Assembly (NCBI GenBank): GCA_944388245.1
Contig: CALXIA010000017.1
Span: 1 to 40,822 of the forward strand
Source: an uncultured Gemmiger sp.
Lineage (GTDB): Bacteria; Bacillota; Clostridia; Oscillospirales; Ruminococcaceae
DNA length: 40,822 nt
Direction of reading: 5' to 3'
Part shown: positions 26,003-34,363 of the stretch, one piece after another
Numbering within the stretch: the first letter of the stretch is position 1
Layout of the letters: every line of letters begins with the position of its first letter
Notes under the pieces: generated by a model
What the model saw: only the letters and a program-made list of their open reading frames with translations
Told to the model about the DNA's origin: nothing
Databases searched by the model: none
Translations under genes and position numbers: made by a program

Positions 26003-26490
26003 ACAGCGCCTCCCGTCGTGGTCTGCCCGGTGTGGATCAGGGCGTTGTGGCCGTCGCTCCGGTAGGCAAAGCAGATCTCCAGCTCCCCGGCGGGCAGCTG
26101 ATCGGTCAGCGCGAAGCCGTACAAGCCGGCGTAGAGCGCCCCGGATTCCCCGGTGGCGTCCACCGCCGCCTGGCTCTGCTCCATGGTGGTGGGCAGCCGG
26201 TAGTATTGGCCGGCGGCCGGATCATAGAGCACGTACTGGCAGTCCACCGCGCCGGGGCCTTCGCCCCGTACCAGGGCCCAGCCGCTCAAAGTCAGCACCC
26301 CGTTGCCGGGCGCGGCGGCGCACTCGTAGACAAAGCCCTCCGGCGCCGGTTCGGTGTAGTCGGCCGGGTCCAGCCGCCGCACCGACCGCAGATCGGCGCG
26401 CAGCAGAAAGGCGAACAGCAGAATGCCCGCCGCCGCCAGCACCCAGAACCCCCACAGCAGCCGGGGATCGGCCGGTTTGGCCGGTTTCAT
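25999..26490 (-). CDS. Single-pass membrane protein of unknown function
   Basis: A 163-residue protein not recognised from any family. Residues 12-30 form one membrane helix (LWGFWVLAAAGILLFAFLL). The rest is a predicted extracytoplasmic beta-rich domain with short patterns such as LTLSGWALVRGEG, YYRLPTTMEQS and GLYGFALTDQLPAGELEICF, reminiscent of a carbohydrate-binding-like beta-sandwich. It sits 19 bases after UPF0210 and overlaps the downstream polytopic protein by 4 bases, so the two membrane proteins probably work together. Good ribosome site GGGAGG. Confidence 0.7.
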   Translation of the reverse strand: MKPAKPADPRLLWGFWVLAAAGILLFAFLLRADLRSVRRLDPADYTEPAPEGFVYECAAAPGNGVLTLSGWALVRGEGPGAVDCQYVLYDPAAGQYYRLPTTMEQSQAAVDATGESGALYAGLYGFALTDQLPAGELEICFAYRSDGHNALIHTGQTTTGGAV

Positions 26491-26509
26491 AGGCGTACCT
26501 CCCGAAAAA

Positions 26510-27877
26510 TCAGTTTTTCAGCGCCTGCATGGGGGCCGGGATGCGGCCGCCCCGGGCCACGAACACCTCCGGCGACCAGCCGCTGATGGGCATGATCGGC
26601 CCGTAGCCCAGCAGCCCGCCAAAGTCCAGGATCTCGCCCGCCTTGCGGCCGATGGCCGGGATCACCCGCACGGCGGTGGTCTTGCTGTTCACCATGCCGA
26701 TGGCGGCCTCGTCCGCGATCAGGCCGCTGATCACCGCGGCGGGGGTGTCGCCGGGCAGCACCACCATGTCGATGCCCACGCTGCACACGGCGGTCATGGC
26801 CTCCAGCTTTTCCAGGCACAGGCTGCCCCGCTCGGCCGCCTTGATCATGCCGTCGTCCTCGCTCACCGGGATGAAGGCGCCGGACAGCCCGCCCACGTGG
26901 TTGGAGGCCATCACGCCGCCCTTTTTCACCGCGTCGTTCAGCAGGGCCAGCGCGGCGGTGGTGCCGCAGCAGCCGCAGCTCTCCAGCCCCATCTCCTCCA
27001 GGATGTTGGCCACGCTGTCCCCCACGGCGGGGGTGGGGGCCAGGGACAGGTCCACGATGCCGAAGGGCACGCCCAGCTGCTGGGCCGCCAGGTTGCCCAC
27101 CAGCTGGCCCATCCGGGTGATCTTGAAGGCGGTGCGCTTGATCAGTTCCGCCACCTGGTCCAGCGGGGCGTCCTTGGGCAGTTTGGCCAGCGCCGCGCGC
27201 ACCGCGCCCGGGCCGGAGACCCCCACATGCACCACGCAGTCCGGCTCGCCGGGGCCGTGGAGGGCCCCCGCCATGAAGGGGTTGTCCTCCGGCGCGTTGC
27301 AGAACACCACCAGCTTGGCCGCGCCGATACACTGGCGGTCGGCGGTGAGTTCGGCGGTCTGGCGCACCACCTGGCCCATCCGGGCGATGGCGTCCATATT
27401 CAGCCCGCTCTTGGTGCTGCCGATGTTCACCGAGGAACAGACCACGTCGGTCTCGGCCAGCGCCCGGGGGATGGCGTCGATCAGCCGCTCGTCCCCGGCG
27501 GAAAAGCCCTTGTGCACCAGCGCGCCGAACCCGCCGATGAAGTTCACACCCACCGCCTTGGCCGCCTTGTCCAGGGCCTTGGCGTAGTCCACCGGGTCGG
27601 CCTCGGGGGCCGCGCCCAGCAGCATGGCGATCGGGGTCACGCTGATGCGCTTGTTCACGATGGGGATGCCGTAGTCGGCGCTGATCTGTTCCACCACCGG
27701 CACAAGGCGCGCGGCTTTGGTGGTGATCTTGTTGTAGATCTTCTCACAGGCGCGCTTGGGGTCCGGGTCGATGCAGTCCAGCAGGCTGATGCCCATGGTC
27801 ACGGTGCGCACGTCCAGGTTTTCGTCGGTGATCATCTGGATGGTCTCCAGAATGTCCCGCGTATTCAGAATACTCAT
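26510..27877 (-). CDS. UPF0210 (DUF711) family protein
   Basis: A 455-residue cytoplasmic protein whose start, [32 protein letters not shown], and internal [22 protein letters not shown] and [10 protein letters not shown] segments mark the UPF0210 family. It has no assigned reaction; structurally it is related to pyruvate-formate-lyase-like folds (family knowledge), but no glycyl-radical loop is seen. It is encoded 21 bases after the small ACT-domain gene, a pairing common in Firmicutes that suggests an amino-acid-responsive complex. Start ATG at 27877 with GGGAG. Confidence 0.92.
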   Translation of the reverse strand: MSILNTRDILETIQMITDENLDVRTVTMGISLLDCIDPDPKRACEKIYNKITTKAARLVPVVEQISADYGIPIVNKRISVTPIAMLLGAAPEADPVDYAKALDKAAKAVGVNFIGGFGALVHKGFSAGDERLIDAIPRALAETDVVCSSVNIGSTKSGLNMDAIARMGQVVRQTAELTADRQCIGAAKLVVFCNAPEDNPFMAGALHGPGEPDCVVHVGVSGPGAVRAALAKLPKDAPLDQVAELIKRTAFKITRMGQLVGNLAAQQLGVPFGIVDLSLAPTPAVGDSVANILEEMGLESCGCCGTTAALALLNDAVKKGGVMASNHVGGLSGAFIPVSEDDGMIKAAERGSLCLEKLEAMTAVCSVGIDMVVLPGDTPAAVISGLIADEAAIGMVNSKTTAVRVIPAIGRKAGEILDFGGLLGYGPIMPISGWSPEVFVARGGRIPAPMQALKN

Positions 27878-27898
27878 CTTTGTTTCTCTCCCGCCCTG

Positions 27899-28168
27899 TC
27901 AGATGTGATGCATCGCCTCAAAGACCTCCAGCCGGGTGATGGTCACCTGCATGCCCATCTCCTTGCCCAGCTGTTCCAGCGCGGCGCGCACCTGCTCATG
28001 AGGCGCGGTGCAGCGGCTCAGGTCCACCAGCATGATCATGCAGAACATCTCCTGCATGATGCTCTGGGTGATGTCCTCGATATTGATGTTGAGGCTTCCG
28101 CACACGCCCCCCACGCGGGCCACTACGCCCACCGTGTCCTTGCCCACAACCGTGATCACAGCTTTCAT
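27899..28168 (-). CDS. ACT-domain protein (UPF0237 family)
   Basis: An 89-residue stand-alone ACT domain (MKAVITVVGKDTVGVVARVGGVCG..., then INIEDITQSIMQEMFCMIMLVD). Such domains bind amino acids as small regulators. The frame runs far upstream on this strand, but the ATG at 28168 is supported by AAGGAG 7 bases before it and by family length. It heads an operon with UPF0210 and two membrane proteins, transcribed divergently from the Lrp-type regulator. Confidence 0.92.
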   Translation of the reverse strand: MKAVITVVGKDTVGVVARVGGVCGSLNINIEDITQSIMQEMFCMIMLVDLSRCTAPHEQVRAALEQLGKEMGMQVTITRLEVFEAMHHI

Positions 28169-28222
28169 CTCTATACTCCTTCCCAAATTAAAAACAACGA
28201 TCGGTCTGCCAAGACCATAACA

Positions 28223-28228
28223 ATTATA
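28223..28228 (-). promoter_or_regulatory. Candidate -10 box for the ACT-UPF0210 operon
   Basis: A perfect TATAAT on the minus strand, 54 bases upstream of the ACT gene. The matching -35 position (28251-28246) has only weak similarity, and it falls inside the dyad at 28241-28260, so a regulator there could affect both directions. Confidence 0.45.
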
Positions 28229-28240
28229 GCAGGCCGCGGG

Positions 28241-28260
28241 CAAATATGCTATAATATTTG
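28241..28260. promoter_or_regulatory. Dyad CAAATAT-N6-ATATTTG over the lrp-side -10 box
   Basis: Perfect 7-base inverted repeat (28241-28247 and 28254-28260) overlapping the plus-strand TATAAT at 28250-28255. Its place directly before an Lrp/AsnC-type gene suggests an autoregulatory operator controlling both divergent units. Confidence 0.55.
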
Positions 28261-28333
28261 GCAACACGGCGCGCAAACCGCGCCGCACTCTGCGAAACGG
28301 CCCGGCAAACCGGGAGGGAAAGGATGGTATGGG

Positions 28334-28810
28334 ATGGAACGTATGCTGAAACTGCTGGAGCAGAACGCGCGGTTGAGCGTGGAGGAACTGGCCGCCATGC
28401 TGGGGGTCAGCGCCGAGGAAGCGGCCCTGCAGATGGACAAGTACCGCAAGAACGGGGTCATCCGGGGGTTCAACACCCTGATCGACTGGGACAAGGTGGA
28501 CGACGGCCGGGTACAGGCGGTGATCGAGCTGCGGGTGCGCCCCAAGAAGGACCGGGGCTTTGACGATGTGGCCGCCGCCGTGGCCGCCTTCGACGAGGTG
28601 GAGAGCCTGCTGCTCATGAGCGGCGGGTACGATCTGCAGGTGGTCATGCGGGGCAAGAGCTTCCAGGATATCGCCCTGTTCGTGGCAAAGCGGCTCTCCC
28701 CGCTGGACGACGTGCTGGGCACCGCCACCCATTTTGTGCTGCGCACCTACAAAAAAGACGGCCAGCTGTTCCAGGACGATGAGCCGGAGGAAAGGGAGAC
28801 GATGTTTTGA
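28334..28810 (+). CDS. Lrp/AsnC-family transcriptional regulator
   Basis: A 158-residue regulator. The N-terminal winged helix (MLKLLEQNARLSVEELAAMLGVSAEEAALQMDKYRKNGVIRGF) binds DNA, and the C-terminal RAM/AsnC effector domain (residues 60-140, including LLLMSGGYDLQVVMRG) binds amino acids and forms octamers in the family. The ATG at 28334 has AGGA upstream. Its last codons overlap the start of the aminotransferase gene, so it probably controls this amino-acid operon and its own promoter. Confidence 0.9.
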   Translation: MERMLKLLEQNARLSVEELAAMLGVSAEEAALQMDKYRKNGVIRGFNTLIDWDKVDDGRVQAVIELRVRPKKDRGFDDVAAAVAAFDEVESLLLMSGGYDLQVVMRGKSFQDIALFVAKRLSPLDDVLGTATHFVLRTYKKDGQLFQDDEPEERETMF

Positions 28811-29988
28811 GCATGGACTATGAAAATCTGATCTCCCCCCTGGCGGCGCAGATGCGGCCTTCCGGCATCCGCAAGTTCTTCGATATCGCCGCCGAGATGG
28901 AGGAGTGCATCAGCCTGAGCGTGGGCGAGCCGGACTTCAAGACCCCCTGGGCCATCCGGGACGCGGCCATCAACAGCCTGCAGCGGGGCCGCACCCGCTA
29001 CACCGCCAACGCCGGCATGAAGGAACTGCGCGCCCAGATCGCCGCCTATATGGACCGGCGGTTCGGCCTTTCCTACGATCCCGCCCACGAGATCCTGGTC
29101 ACGGTGGGGGGTAGCGAGGCCATCGACCTGGCCATCCGGGCGCTGGTCTGCCCCGGGGACGAGGTCATCATCCCGGAACCCTGCTTTGTCTGCTACGACC
29201 CCATCACCACCCTCACCGGCGGGGTGCCGGTGCCGGTGCCCCTCAAGGCGGCCAACGGCTTCAAACTCACCGCCGACGAGTTGCGCGCCGCCATCACCCC
29301 CCGCACAAAGCTGCTGGTGCTGCCCTTCCCCTGCAACCCCACCGGCGCGGTGATGGAAAAGCGGGATCTGGAGGCCATCGCCCAGGTGCTGCGGGAGACC
29401 AACGTGATGGTGCTGTCCGACGAGATCTACGCCGAGCTCACCTACGGCTCTCACCGGCATGTGAGCATTGCCAGTTTGCCCGGCATGGCCGAGCGCACCA
29501 TCGTGGTGAACGGCTTCTCCAAGACCTATGCCATGACCGGCTGGCGGCTGGGCTATGCCTGCGGGCCGGCCCCGGTGCTTCAGGTCATGCTCAAGCTGCA
29601 CCAGAACTGCATCATGAGCGCCCCCACCACCAGCCAGTACGCGGCCATCGTGGCCCTGCGGGAGTGCGATGACCAGATCGAGCAGATGCGCCAGGAGTAC
29701 GACATGCGCCGCCGGCTGCTGGTGCGGGAGTTCAACAATATGGGCCTGGCCTGCTTTGAGCCGGGCGGCGCGTTCTATGTGTTTCCCTACGTGGGGGGCA
29801 CCGGCCTTTCCAGCGACGAGTTCTGCCAGCAGCTGCTGCGCCGCAAGCACGTGGCCATCGTGCCCGGCACCGCCTTCGGCGCCTCCGGCGAGGGGTACGC
29901 CCGGGTCAGCTACGCCTACTCGGTGGCCCATCTGCAGGAAGCGCTGTCCCGCATCCGGGAATTCCTGTGGGAGCTGCGGGGATGCTGA
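28807..29988 (+). CDS. Class I/II pyridoxal-phosphate aminotransferase
   Basis: A 393-residue fold-type I aminotransferase, close to the aspartate aminotransferase-like (PatA/AspC) group. PLP-binding Lys239 lies in GFSKTYAMTGWRLGY, with FPCNPTGAV and the C-terminal Arg region YARVSYAYS also present. A TTG start at 28807 fits GGGAG 8 bases upstream and overlaps the regulator's TGA; the ATG at 28813 is an alternative. It also overlaps the next gene by 7 bases. The preferred amino donor is not readable; the neighbouring Lrp regulator suggests amino-acid control. Confidence 0.92.
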   Translation: MSMDYENLISPLAAQMRPSGIRKFFDIAAEMEECISLSVGEPDFKTPWAIRDAAINSLQRGRTRYTANAGMKELRAQIAAYMDRRFGLSYDPAHEILVTVGGSEAIDLAIRALVCPGDEVIIPEPCFVCYDPITTLTGGVPVPVPLKAANGFKLTADELRAAITPRTKLLVLPFPCNPTGAVMEKRDLEAIAQVLRETNVMVLSDEIYAELTYGSHRHVSIASLPGMAERTIVVNGFSKTYAMTGWRLGYACGPAPVLQVMLKLHQNCIMSAPTTSQYAAIVALRECDDQIEQMRQEYDMRRRLLVREFNNMGLACFEPGGAFYVFPYVGGTGLSSDEFCQQLLRRKHVAIVPGTAFGASGEGYARVSYAYSVAHLQEALSRIREFLWELRGC

Positions 29989-31136
29989 GCCCGGTGGTTG
30001 TGCGCCCCGTGGCCTCCTACGAGGACACGGCGGCCCTGGACACAGCGGTGGAGACGGTGTTCGCCGCCCTGCCCGCCGAACGGCAGCCCGGCCCGGCCAG
30101 CCGGGTGCTGCTCAAACCCAACCTGCTGGCCCGCCACACGCCGGACAAGGCGGTGACCACCCACCCGGCCCTGCTGCGGGCGGTGGTGGGGGCGCTGCGC
30201 CGCCGGGGGGCGACCGATATCCTGCTGGCGGATTCTCCCGGCGGACTGTACAACCCTGCCCGGATGCGCGCCCTCTACGAGGGCACCGGCATGGCGGCGC
30301 TGGCCAAAGAGCTGGACATCGCCCTGTACAGCGACTGCAAGAGCGTGACGGTGCCCGGCCCCCAAGGGGGGCTGGTGCGGCAGTTTGAACTGATCGAGCC
30401 GGTGGCGCAGCGGGATTACATCATCGACCTGCCCAAACTCAAGACCCATGTGATGACCGGGGCCAGCCTGTCGGTCAAGAACCTGTTCGGCTGCATCCCC
30501 GGGCTGAAAAAGGCCGAGTGGCACACCCGGTTCCCGGATAAGGAGCGGTTCGGGGAGATGCTGGCGGACCTGTACCGGACGGTGAAACCCGCCCTGACCA
30601 TCCTGGATGGGGTGGTGGCCATGGAGGGGGACGGCCCCTCCGGCGGCAGCCCCCGCCCGCTGGGGCTGGTGCTGGGCGGCGCGGACCCCTTTCTGGTGGA
30701 TCTGGCCGCCTGCCGCGTCATGGGGATCGAGCCGGCCCGGGTGCCCTACCTGGCCGCCGGCATCCGGCAGGGGCTGTGCCCGGAGAGCTTTCCGATGGAG
30801 GCGCTGGACGGGGAGGCGGCCCTGCTGGCGCCGGTGCCCTTCCGGCTGCCCGCCAGCTACGGCGCGGGGGACACCGACTTTGCCCGCCATGTGCGGGGCC
30901 CTCTGGCCTGGGTGCTGCCCCGGCTGGAGCGGTGGGCCGCCCCCCATCCGGTGGTGGACCGGACCAAGTGCATCGGCTGCGGCCGCTGCGCCGAGATCTG
31001 CCCCCGCCATACCATCGAACTGAAGGGCGTCGCCCGCATCCGGCCGGAAAACTGCATCCGGTGCTTCTGCTGCCATGAGATGTGCCCGGTGCAGGCCATC
31101 CAGGTCAAGCGGCTGCCCCTGTTCCGACATCTGTGA
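29982..31136 (+). CDS. DUF362 and 4Fe-4S ferredoxin-domain protein
   Basis: A 384-residue protein with an N-terminal DUF362 domain (residues 5-280; motifs LLKPNLL, YIIDLPKLKTHVMTGASLSVKNLFGCIPG and ILDGVVAMEGDGPSGGSPRPL) and a C-terminal pair of 4Fe-4S clusters (CIGCGRCAEICPR and CIRCFCCHEMCPV). DUF362 proteins are iron-sulfur proteins of uncertain function. The ATG at 29982 overlaps the aminotransferase stop, and GGGAG precedes it. Stable co-translation with the aminotransferase may indicate an electron-linked step on the same substrate, but that is speculation. Confidence 0.9.
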   Translation: MLSPVVVRPVASYEDTAALDTAVETVFAALPAERQPGPASRVLLKPNLLARHTPDKAVTTHPALLRAVVGALRRRGATDILLADSPGGLYNPARMRALYEGTGMAALAKELDIALYSDCKSVTVPGPQGGLVRQFELIEPVAQRDYIIDLPKLKTHVMTGASLSVKNLFGCIPGLKKAEWHTRFPDKERFGEMLADLYRTVKPALTILDGVVAMEGDGPSGGSPRPLGLVLGGADPFLVDLAACRVMGIEPARVPYLAAGIRQGLCPESFPMEALDGEAALLAPVPFRLPASYGAGDTDFARHVRGPLAWVLPRLERWAAPHPVVDRTKCIGCGRCAEICPRHTIELKGVARIRPENCIRCFCCHEMCPVQAIQVKRLPLFRHL

Positions 31137-31144
31137 GGTGTGTT

Positions 31145-32035
31145 ATGCGCAACCAAGTCACCGTGATCGCCCCCGCCAAGCTGAATCTGGCGCTGGACGT
31201 GGTGGGCACTCTGCCCGGCGGCTACCACGGCCTGGACATGCTCATGCAGGCGGTGAGCCTGTATGAGACGGTCACCCTGCGCCGCAGCCAGAACCTGACC
31301 TTGCGGCTGCCGGGCAGCCGGGTGCCCGCCAACGACAAGAACACCGCCTACAAGGCGGCGCTGGCCTTCTTCTACTACACCGGCCTGCTGGCGGGGGTGG
31401 AGATGGAGATCCGCAAGACCGCCCCGGTGCGGGCGGGCATGGGCGGCGGCAGCGCCGACGCGGCCGCCGTGCTGGTGGGGCTGAACGAGCTGTACGGGGC
31501 CAAGCTGTCCATGAGCGAACTCTGCGCGCTGGGGGCCCAGTTGGGGGCGGACGTGCCCTTTGCCCTGCTGGGCGGCACCTGCCGGGTGCAGGGCAAGGGC
31601 GATCTGATGAAGGCTCTTCCCCCCTGCCCGGACTGCCGATTCGTGGTGGTGATGCCCAGCGTGGGGGTCTCCACCCCGGAGGCTTTCGCCCGGTACGACC
31701 AGATGGGCAGCCCGGTGCATCCGGACTGCGACGCGCTGGAGGCCGCCGTGCGCGCCGGGGACCTGCGGGCCCTCTGCGCCGGGATGAGCAACGCCCTGGA
31801 ACTGTGCAGCGGCGCGAAGGAGACCCCCCGCATCCGCCGGATGCTGGACGAGGCCGGCGCGCTGGCCAGTATGATGACCGGATCGGGCGCGGCGGTGTTT
31901 GGGGTGTTTGAACGGGAAGAGCCCGCCCGGGCGGCCGCGGCCGCGCTGCGCCGGGCCTACCGGCAGGTGTGGGTGCTGGCCCCGGACGCGGGCGGCGCCC
32001 GCCTGGCGCCCCGCCCCCGCAAAAAAACGGAATAA
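31145..32035 (+). CDS. ispE: 4-diphosphocytidyl-2-C-methyl-D-erythritol kinase
   Basis: A 296-residue GHMP kinase of the non-mevalonate (MEP) isoprenoid pathway, phosphorylating CDP-methylerythritol. Marks: an N-terminal APAKLNLALDVVG, a GHMP ATP-binding loop VRAGMGGGSADAAAVL, and a C-terminal MMTGSGAAVFGVF. The ATG at 31145 follows GAGGTG and lies 8 bases past the DUF362 gene, so it is probably in the same operon, upstream of spoIIR. Confidence 0.95.
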   Translation: MRNQVTVIAPAKLNLALDVVGTLPGGYHGLDMLMQAVSLYETVTLRRSQNLTLRLPGSRVPANDKNTAYKAALAFFYYTGLLAGVEMEIRKTAPVRAGMGGGSADAAAVLVGLNELYGAKLSMSELCALGAQLGADVPFALLGGTCRVQGKGDLMKALPPCPDCRFVVVMPSVGVSTPEAFARYDQMGSPVHPDCDALEAAVRAGDLRALCAGMSNALELCSGAKETPRIRRMLDEAGALASMMTGSGAAVFGVFEREEPARAAAAALRRAYRQVWVLAPDAGGARLAPRPRKKTE

Positions 32036-32100
32036 TCTTCCAGCCGCAGGTCCATACTCCCGCTGCGAAACAAAACGCGGGAAAGGACGTGCGGTTTTTT

Positions 32101-32709
32101 ATGGCAAAACGGGTACTTACGAAAAAAAACCTGGTTCGGCTGGCGGCGGCCCTGGTGTTGGGGGCGTTGGCGGCGGCGCTGTGGCAGGGGATCGCCTTTG
32201 CCCGGCTCTGCGCCCAGGTGCGCCGGGATACCCTGCGGCTGCATGTGCTGGCCGCCTCGGACAGCGCGGAGGATCAGGCGCTGAAATTGCAGGTGCGGGA
32301 CGCGGTGCTGGCCACCGCCGCCCCGCTGCTGGCCGCCAGCGGAGATACGCGGCCGGCCCTGGCCGCGGCCGCCGACGCGCTGCCCGCCCTGGAGCAGGCG
32401 GCCGCCGGGGCGATCCGGGCGGCGGGGGAGGACTGGCCGGTGCAAGCCAGACTGGTGCGCCGGTATTTCCCCACCACCGACTACGCCAATGGCCTGACCC
32501 TGCCCGCCGGCTGGTACGACGCGGTGCAGGTGGAGATCGGCCCCGCCGCCGGGCACAACTGGTTCTGCGTGCTCTATCCCACCCTCTGCGAGGCGGCCGC
32601 CGGCGGCGGCTACGCCCGGCCGGAGGAGAACGATCTGGTGGTGGGGGACTATCTGGTGCGGTTCGCCGCGCTGGAGTGGTGGCAGCGGCTGACCGGCCAG
32701 GCAGAGTGA
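32101..32709 (+). CDS. spoIIR: Stage II sporulation protein R
   Basis: A 202-residue secreted signal protein. An N-terminal membrane anchor/signal helix (LVRLAAALVLGALAAALW) is followed by the family patterns LRLHVLAASDSAEDQALKLQVRDAVL, RRYFPTTDYANGLTLPAGWYDAVQVEIG and HNWFCVLYPTLC. Established role: in endospore formers, SpoIIR made in the forespore triggers SpoIIGA processing of pro-SigmaE in the mother cell. The ATG at 32101 has a modest AAAGGA site. It follows ispE by 65 bases. Its presence indicates the lineage has, or recently had, sporulation genes. Confidence 0.9.
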   Translation: MAKRVLTKKNLVRLAAALVLGALAAALWQGIAFARLCAQVRRDTLRLHVLAASDSAEDQALKLQVRDAVLATAAPLLAASGDTRPALAAAADALPALEQAAAGAIRAAGEDWPVQARLVRRYFPTTDYANGLTLPAGWYDAVQVEIGPAAGHNWFCVLYPTLCEAAAGGGYARPEENDLVVGDYLVRFAALEWWQRLTGQAE

Positions 32710-32764
32710 GAGGCACCCTTTTCGTCCCGGCGGCATAGGCTGGCGGGAAGGGAGGGGATACCCC

Positions 32765-33556
32765 ATGACAGAAGAGAAAATCACCCTGGCGGCGCTGCCG
32801 CCCTATTTCGGCACGGTGCTCAAGACCGGTTCCCAGGGGCCGGACTGCGCTTTGGTGCAGACCTGGATGAACGGGCTGCAGGGCCGCTGGCCCAATCTGC
32901 CCAAGCTGACGGTGGACGGGGACTACGGCGCCAAGACCGCCCAGGCGGTGACCCAGTTCCAGACGCTGGCGGGCCTTGCCGCCGACGGCCAGACCGGCCA
33001 CACGACCTGGGACGCGCTCTACACCGCCTGGGCAGGGCAGAAAGGCGCGGGCGAGGTGTTCTGCGGGATCGTGGTGGAGAGCGGCGCCCGGGGCGCGGTG
33101 GTCAAGAGCGTGCAGCAGCAGCTGGAGGTGTGCGCCGCCGTCTACAAATCCATCAACAAGCCGGAGAGCGACGGGCACTTCGGAAGCGCCACTGGCGCGG
33201 CGGTGAGCCGGTTCCAGCGGGAGATGGGCCTTTCCATCGACGGCCAGGCCGGCAAGACCACCTGGACCAAGCTGCGCGCCGCGGCCGCCGCCATCGCCGC
33301 CGGCAACCCGCTGCCCAGCGCGGCCCGTTATCCCAATACGGTGCTGAAGGTGGGCTCCACCGGGGATTCGGTGCGGTGCGTGCAGGCCTGGCTGGGGGCG
33401 GTGCAGGCCGCGGCCCTGACGGTGGACGGCCAGTTCGGAGACAGCACCCGCAAGGCGGTGGTGAAGTTCCAGACGGTGGCCGGCCTCAAGGCGGACGGCA
33501 TGGTGGGCAGCGCCACCTGGAGCGCGCTGCGCACCGCCTTCAACGCCACCCTGTAA
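32765..33556 (+). CDS. Protein with three peptidoglycan-binding (PG_binding_1) domains
   Basis: A 263-residue protein built of three tandem PG_binding_1-like repeats of about 75-80 residues. Each holds the LTVDGDYGAKTAQAVTQFQ or equivalent G-x-F/Y-G-x-x-T motif and ends in a T-W-x-x-L segment. There is no signal peptide and no catalytic domain. The ATG follows GGGAGGGG. It is 55 bases after spoIIR, which suggests a sporulation- or cortex-related wall-binding role as in spore proteins with the same domain. A strong terminator follows. Confidence 0.85.
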   Translation: MTEEKITLAALPPYFGTVLKTGSQGPDCALVQTWMNGLQGRWPNLPKLTVDGDYGAKTAQAVTQFQTLAGLAADGQTGHTTWDALYTAWAGQKGAGEVFCGIVVESGARGAVVKSVQQQLEVCAAVYKSINKPESDGHFGSATGAAVSRFQREMGLSIDGQAGKTTWTKLRAAAAAIAAGNPLPSAARYPNTVLKVGSTGDSVRCVQAWLGAVQAAALTVDGQFGDSTRKAVVKFQTVAGLKADGMVGSATWSALRTAFNATL

Positions 33557-33567
33557 AAATCCTTTGT

Positions 33568-33601
33568 CCCGGCCGGTCGCCCGCCCGGCCGGGCATTTTT
33601 T
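33568..33601 (+). terminator. Terminator of the ispE-spoIIR-PG-binding group
   Basis: A 9-bp stem CCCGGCCGG (33568-33576) with CCGGCCGGG (33585-33593), followed by CA and T6 (33596-33601). Confidence 0.88.
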
Positions 33602-33645
33602 GTGCCGGAGGGGCGAAAGCTGTCGCAATCCGGGGCGTTGGCTCG

Positions 33646-33651
33646 TATAAT
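33646..33651 (+). promoter_or_regulatory. Candidate promoter -10 for the Bce two-component genes
   Basis: Perfect TATAAT 32 bases before the response regulator. The -35 region (TCGCAA at 17 bases) is poor, as expected for a weak or activator-assisted promoter. Confidence 0.5.
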
Positions 33652-33682
33652 GAAAAGAACAAGCGAGAGGGGGAAGTGCCAC

Positions 33683-34363
33683 ATGTATCGGATTCTGATG
33701 GTGGAGGACGACCCGGCCATCGCCGGGGAGGTGGCCCGGCAGGCGGCCAACTGGGGCTTCGAGGTGCGGCAGGTGGAGGACTTTGAAACGGTGATGGAGC
33801 AGTTCGCCGCCTTTGAGCCCCATCTGGTGCTGCTGGATATCACCCTGCCCCGGTACAGCGGCTACCACTGGTGCACCCGCATCCGGGCGGCCAGCAGCGT
33901 GCCCATCGTGTTTCTGTCCAGCGCAGCGGACAATATGAACATGGTGATGGCCATGACCATGGGGGCGGACGATTTCATCGCCAAACCCTTTGATATGGAG
34001 GTGCTCATCGCCAAGCTGCAGGCGCTGCTGCGCCGCACCTACGACTTTGCCCAGCCCACCCCGCTGCTGGGCTGCGGGGGCGCGGTGCTGGACACCGCCG
34101 CCGCCGTCCTGGCCTGGCAGGGGCAGAAGATCCCCCTGACCAAGAACGAGAACCGGATCCTGCAGGTGCTGCTGGAGCACAAGGGCAAGGTGGTGGAGCG
34201 GGACACCCTCATGACCCGGCTGTGGGAGACCGACAGCTATGTGGACGAGAATACCCTGACGGTCAATGTGGCCCGGCTGCGCAAAAAGCTGGAGGCGGCC
34301 GGTCTGCACGATTTTATCCAGACCCAGAAGGGCGTGGGCTACAAGGTGGGAGGCACGGTATGA
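33683..34363 (+). CDS. bceR: BceR-type OmpR/PhoB response regulator
   Basis: A 226-residue regulator. The receiver domain has MVEDD (acidic pocket), phosphoacceptor Asp52 (LLDITLP) and Lys in IAKPF. The C-terminal winged helix includes VERDTLMTRLWETDSYVDENTLTVNVARLRKKLEAAG. The segments VFLSSAADNMNMVMAMTMGADDFIAKPF are typical of BceR-like regulators that respond to cell-wall antibiotics. It overlaps the kinase by 4 bases (ATGA). Start ATG at 33683 with GGGGAA upstream. Confidence 0.92.
   Translation: MYRILMVEDDPAIAGEVARQAANWGFEVRQVEDFETVMEQFAAFEPHLVLLDITLPRYSGYHWCTRIRAASSVPIVFLSSAADNMNMVMAMTMGADDFIAKPFDMEVLIAKLQALLRRTYDFAQPTPLLGCGGAVLDTAAAVLAWQGQKIPLTKNENRILQVLLEHKGKVVERDTLMTRLWETDSYVDENTLTVNVARLRKKLEAAGLHDFIQTQKGVGYKVGGTV

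Noticed and set aside
26423-28333. Long upstream extension of the Lrp-type frame on the plus strand
   Set aside because: It runs antisense through UPF0210 and the ACT gene, is low in complexity, and the supported start is the ATG at 28334.
32710-32764. Sporulation-sigma promoter (GCATA-like) before the PG-binding protein
   Set aside because: A CATAGGCT string is present, but the partner box at the right spacing is not convincing.
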